64,000 nt of DNA from Gp13-AA77 sp035946575 (lineage in GTDB: Bacteria; Acidobacteriota; Terriglobia; UBA7540). The translations under genes were made by a program, and so were the position numbers. The stretch is from contig DASYZG010000019.1 of NCBI GenBank assembly GCA_035946575.1, forward strand, positions 1 through 64,000. Direction: 5' to 3'. A model generated the notes under the pieces. The model did not search any database. It saw nothing but the letters and a program-made list of their open reading frames with translations, and had not been told where the DNA came from. Below are positions 59,515 through 64,000 of the stretch, piece after piece (within the stretch, counting starts at the first letter, position 1; every line of letters begins with the position of its first letter).

Positions 59515-60645
59515 ATGGAGCCGGAAGAATTCAGGTCTGTTCTCGACCGCCTTGAGAGACTGGAGCGGCGCGATCGCCGGATGCGTCTGGAGCGGCTGTT
59601 CATGCTGGCCGCCATCGTCGGGCTGCTCGCCAGCGGACCGGCCTTGCGTTTGCTCGACACCGCCGCACCGGCGCTTCAGGCAGGCGAGCGCGGTGTTCAG
59701 TCGGCCGCCAACCGCAGCTTTGCCGGGTTGCGACATTTGCTGCGCGTTCAGCCCGTGCTCGATCCTGCTACGGTGGCCGAGGACGAACGAGAAGCCTTCG
59801 ATCCTAATGCTGCGGTAATTCCGAATAAACCTGCCAAGGTTCGGAATCTGGCGTCTCGGAATCCAGAATCTCGGAATCCCGAGCGAGTTCCGGTCAAACC
59901 ATTATCCCCTTCGGTGTCTGCTTTGGCAGCCCATCAGCCTCGCCGAGGGGCGGCGTCCACGGCAAGCGTCAAGCCGAAATCTGTGATCGCTGCGAACACT
60001 TCGACGCCTTCCAGGCCCGAGGTATCGCAGGCACTCAACGCCAGAGCAGCCTCGGGCAAGCGTTCTGTGCCGGCGCGCGCAACGACCGCAGCCATGACGA
60101 AATTGAAATCGAAGCGGGCTTTGGCCCGCAGATCAACGGCCAGCTCGAACGGCTCCCTCGCGGCCGCGGGCCTGTTAATTGGCCGGGATGTGCAGAAGCG
60201 CCTCACCAGCCTCCCTGGTGATGGATTTTCACAGAGCCTGGCGCTGGCCGAGTGGCCCGATCTGGCGTCAGATCTGGCGTCCGGTCTGACAGCCATCGCG
60301 TCGCCGCCCGGCACAAAGGCGCCAGCAGCCGATTCAGGTTCGCTCGCGATTTTTCCAGACGGACTTAGGGGCGCGGCGGCGCCCCCGGCGTCTGCGTCGG
60401 CCGCAGAGCCTGACGCTACGCCAACTGCCGTCCCGCAAACCGCTGTGGCGCTCAAGGCGCTGGGCTATGCACAAGCCGAAGACGGGTCCGCACAAATCGT
60501 CCTGAGCAACGGGAACGCGCTTTTCGTGGTTAATGAAGGGCAGGAGTTTCTCGATCGATTCCGCGTCGTTTCGCTCCGTCCCGAGGGCGTGGATGTGGAA
60601 GACCGGCTTACGAATAGCACCCTTCATCTTACCTTTGGCAACTAA
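59515..60645 (+). CDS. single-pass membrane protein with C-terminal GspC/PilP-like domain
   Basis: 376 residues from ATG 59515, with ACGGAGGC seven bases upstream. An N-terminal charged helix (FRSVLDRLERLERRDRRMRLE) precedes a membrane helix (LFMLAAIVGLLASGPAL). A long Ala/Ser/Pro-rich linker follows, with a NLASRNPESRNPE tract that looks like translated repeat DNA. The last 60 residues (VALKALGYAQAEDGSAQIVL, NALFVVNEGQEFLDRFRVVSL, GVDVEDRLTN) resemble the beta domain of GspC/PilP-type pilus or secretion proteins. The assignment is tentative; no other pilus genes lie nearby. Confidence 0.6.
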   Translation: MEPEEFRSVLDRLERLERRDRRMRLERLFMLAAIVGLLASGPALRLLDTAAPALQAGERGVQSAANRSFAGLRHLLRVQPVLDPATVAEDEREAFDPNAAVIPNKPAKVRNLASRNPESRNPERVPVKPLSPSVSALAAHQPRRGAASTASVKPKSVIAANTSTPSRPEVSQALNARAASGKRSVPARATTAAMTKLKSKRALARRSTASSNGSLAAAGLLIGRDVQKRLTSLPGDGFSQSLALAEWPDLASDLASGLTAIASPPGTKAPAADSGSLAIFPDGLRGAAAPPASASAAEPDATPTAVPQTAVALKALGYAQAEDGSAQIVLSNGNALFVVNEGQEFLDRFRVVSLRPEGVDVEDRLTNSTLHLTFGN

Positions 60646-60693
60646 CGGGGGCGCGAAAGGCTCGCCCTGAACTAGGTCAGTGATAACCTGGGA

Positions 60694-61107
60694 ATGAAAT
60701 CCCACACGGACATCCTGCTGCTCGCCGTTGCGCTCGTTTTTGTGAGTGGCGTCGCGATGGTGATGTGGAACACACTGCGACGTTCGCGGCGCAAGGATCC
60801 CGAGGAAATCGAGCGCCGCCGGCGCATGGAAGTGAACCGCCGCGGACGCATTACGGCCGCTGAGGTTACCGACCTGCTGGAGCCCGAATCGGAAGAACCC
60901 GCTGCCGGTGTACGCCGGCCGCTCATCATCGTCTACAAGTACGAGGTTGCCGGCGTGACCTACGAAGTGTCGCAGGACATCTCAGCGCTCTCCTCGGCGT
61001 TCACGTCTGTCCGTTTGACCGGCAGCGAGACCGTATCCGTCAAATACGATCCCAAGGCGCCGACGAACTCGATAGTCCTCTGCGAGGAGTGGAGTGGGAT
61101 CCGATGA
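60694..61107 (+). CDS. DUF3592-like membrane protein
   Basis: 137 residues. An N-terminal transmembrane helix (DILLLAVALVFVSGVAMVMW) is followed by a charged stretch (RRSRRKDPEEIERRRRME) and an exported or cytosolic beta domain (PLIIVYKYEVAGVTYEVSQDIS, VSVKYDPKAPTNSIVLCEEW). The Y.Y.V.G..Y......V.V.YDP.NP pattern is that of DUF3592. Function unknown. It lies between the GspC/PilP-like gene and pccB. Confidence 0.75.
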   Translation: MKSHTDILLLAVALVFVSGVAMVMWNTLRRSRRKDPEEIERRRRMEVNRRGRITAAEVTDLLEPESEEPAAGVRRPLIIVYKYEVAGVTYEVSQDISALSSAFTSVRLTGSETVSVKYDPKAPTNSIVLCEEWSGIR

Positions 61108-61133
61108 CTTCGTAAAAGCTTGCCACTTGCCTG

Positions 61134-62696
<1,563 letters not shown>

Positions 62697-62804
62697 GAAA
62701 CGCGGGAATGATGATGTCAGCCCACCACTAAAAACTGAGCCGCCCGGGAAGACACGGGCGGCTGCGGGCATTCCAAGTTCCATCGGGGCGGCAGGGACCG
62801 GCGG

Positions 62805-63401
62805 CTATGACTTCGGCTTGGTGGTAGTTGCGGCCGGCTTGGCCGTGCTCGCGGCCGGAGCGCCTGTGACCGGATTGGCCTGATCGTAAAGCTTCACGAT
62901 CGGATCCGTGATATCCACGCCTTTGGCCACATAGTAGACGGGCAGCTGCGAGTCGTCCAGCACCAGGCCATAGCCGTTCTTCTGCGCGTACTCGTTGATC
63001 ACCTTGACCATCTTTTGGCCGATCCGCTGCACGGCATCCTGGTTGTCCGCCTGCCAATCGGCCTGGTCGTCATCCTGATCGCGCTTGAACAGGCGCTGCT
63101 TCTGGTCCAACTCGCGGCTCAGCCGGGCGCGCTCCTCGTCGCTGAGTGTGGCGCCCTGCTTCTGGATTTGGTCCTGCAAGGCGTTGATCTCGTCCTGCTG
63201 GCGCTGCAACGTCTGCCGCTTGGGCTCGTACTTCTTGGTGATCGCGTCCAGTGCCTGCTTGCCCTCGGTGGTTTGGGCGATTGCCTGCTGAATATTGATC
63301 ACGGCGAACCGCTCCGGGGTAGCTGCCGGATCCTGCGCGGCGCACAGCACCGCCGACAAGGCGATCGCGAGAATTGTTCCGCTGACAGCTCGTGTTCTCA
63401 T
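62805..63401 (-). CDS. skp: periplasmic chaperone OmpH/Skp
   Basis: 198 residues from ATG 63401 (GAGGGAG upstream) with a signal peptide (AVSGTILAIALSAVLCAAQ). The Skp core starts ERFAVINIQQAIAQTTEGKQAL. The long coiled-coil tentacles are rich in Gln/Asp/Arg (EPKRQTLQRQQDEINALQDQ; RARLSRELDQKQRLFKRDQDD), and the end is NGYGLVLDDSQLPVYYVAKGVDIT. It holds unfolded outer-membrane proteins in the periplasm. Its place directly after bamA is the standard order. Confidence 0.88.
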   Translation of the reverse strand: MRTRAVSGTILAIALSAVLCAAQDPAATPERFAVINIQQAIAQTTEGKQALDAITKKYEPKRQTLQRQQDEINALQDQIQKQGATLSDEERARLSRELDQKQRLFKRDQDDDQADWQADNQDAVQRIGQKMVKVINEYAQKNGYGLVLDDSQLPVYYVAKGVDITDPIVKLYDQANPVTGAPAASTAKPAATTTKPKS

Positions 63402-63492
63402 TGAAACTCCCTCAAAACGCTTAGATATTCCGGAAGAGTACATTTTAACTCAACTCAACCGGGGGACGAACCTCAAACTTGAGTGGCCCCTG

Positions 63493-64000
63493 CTAAAACT
63501 GACGTGCCACGCTGAATCCCAGCAATCCTTTCTGCTCGCGCAGGTATATCGGGGCGAAGAACGGAAGAACGTCGTTGTACGTCGTCTGATTGGGGAACAT
63601 CGACCGCGGCGGCAAAGCTTGTGGCGGAGTTACCGCAACGTTGTTCAGGCGCAGCCAATTGTAACCGTAATACAGCCGGAAAGGCGCGTTGAGGATCGGC
63701 ATGACGACCTGAAACTCGATGCCGGTGGAACTGCGCGGCTGGAAATTGTCCCTGGCCAGCGGATGAAGGTTCTTCGGGACCTTGCCACCGAAGAAGTAGG
63801 GATACTCTTGCTCAATCCGACTGAGGGCTGTGGACGTATATTCGAGCTGGCCCGGATACAGAATAAAGTTGCTGCCTAGATCTATGAAATACGCGATCGT
63901 GAAGTGCTCCGGAATGATCGGGATGCGGTACTCGAAATTGATAAGCCCTTCCGTGTCGCCACCCGGGAATTCCAGCGTGTAATAGGGGAACTGCGTAAAC
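63493..64000 (-). CDS. bamA: outer membrane protein assembly factor BamA, C-terminal part (5' truncated by window end)
   Basis: The minus-strand frame is open from base 64000 to TAG 63493, 168 codons. It contains the C-terminal barrel strands: GDTEGLINFEYRIPIIPEHF, AYFIDLGSNFILYPGQLE, RSSTGIEFQVVMPILNAPFR, LYYGYNW and the terminal strand GLLGFSVARQF ending in Phe. The last-strand Phe is the usual signal for barrel insertion. Upstream POTRA domains lie outside the window. It is followed by skp. Confidence 0.92.
   Translation of the reverse strand, partial: FTQFPYYTLEFPGGDTEGLINFEYRIPIIPEHFTIAYFIDLGSNFILYPGQLEYTSTALSRIEQEYPYFFGGKVPKNLHPLARDNFQPRSSTGIEFQVVMPILNAPFRLYYGYNWLRLNNVAVTPPQALPPRSMFPNQTTYNDVLPFFAPIYLREQKGLLGFSVARQF

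Overview
The window looks like chromosomal DNA of an acidobacterium (Acidobacteriota, probably Terriglobia/Koribacter-like). This is inferred from gene content, not from a marker gene. It carries an 'acidobacterial duplicated orphan permease' (MacB-like permease without an ATPase), a VWFA-related acidobacterial protein, large secreted FG-GAP/choice-of-anchor-D and tail-fibre-like proteins, several Tat-exported flavoproteins and a TonB-C tandem protein. It also carries dispersed AT-rich low-complexity repeats between genes. No rRNA, tRNA, CRISPR array or intact insertion sequence was seen.

Layout. 1-9 kb: 3' end of a ThuA-VOC-VOC protein, a cupin, a consensus promoter with no recognisable gene behind it, a membrane coiled-coil protein, an EVE protein, a beta-propeller lactonase, a family 5 uracil-DNA glycosylase, a 53-aa membrane protein behind a possible structured leader, acpS and two secreted proteins. 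9.4-17 kb: a five-gene CusCBA-type metal-efflux operon on the minus strand, with two unrecognised secreted proteins at its front. 17-27 kb: VWA protein, rlmB, surE, a Tat flavin oxidase, a DUF4185-like protein, an orphan permease and a DUF1572 protein. 27-35 kb: a secreted tail-fibre-like protein, then a GMC oxidoreductase, a gluconate 2-dehydrogenase subunit 3-like protein and an FGGY kinase, separated by mobile-element debris. 35-40 kb: mlaEFD lipid transport operon and an aguB-aguA agmatine-to-putrescine pair. 41-46 kb: CpsB-like PHP phosphatase, glmS, MBL hydrolase. 46-53 kb: a partial cytochrome c maturation operon (ccmE, ccmF, ccmH, a zinc-ribbon protein, an accessory protein, ccmA, plus a YncE propeller). 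53-64 kb: FG-GAP protein, DUF1697, cystathionine beta-synthase, a GspC/PilP-like protein, DUF3592, acyl-CoA carboxylase beta, skp and the 3' end of bamA.

The most notable extra structure is non-coding. Two families of roughly 115-130 bp MITE-like elements with terminal inverted repeats occur in inverted copies (32449/49484 and 33514/55773), with a longer relative at 56014. Two of these elements overlap the stop codon of the adjacent gene. Other points of interest are a CcmE with a cysteine (CxxxY) in place of the heme-binding histidine, a palindrome-bearing in-frame insertion in agmatine deiminase, a possible ATT start codon for the uracil-DNA glycosylase, and candidate structured or orphan RNAs at 2195, 7315 and 40864.
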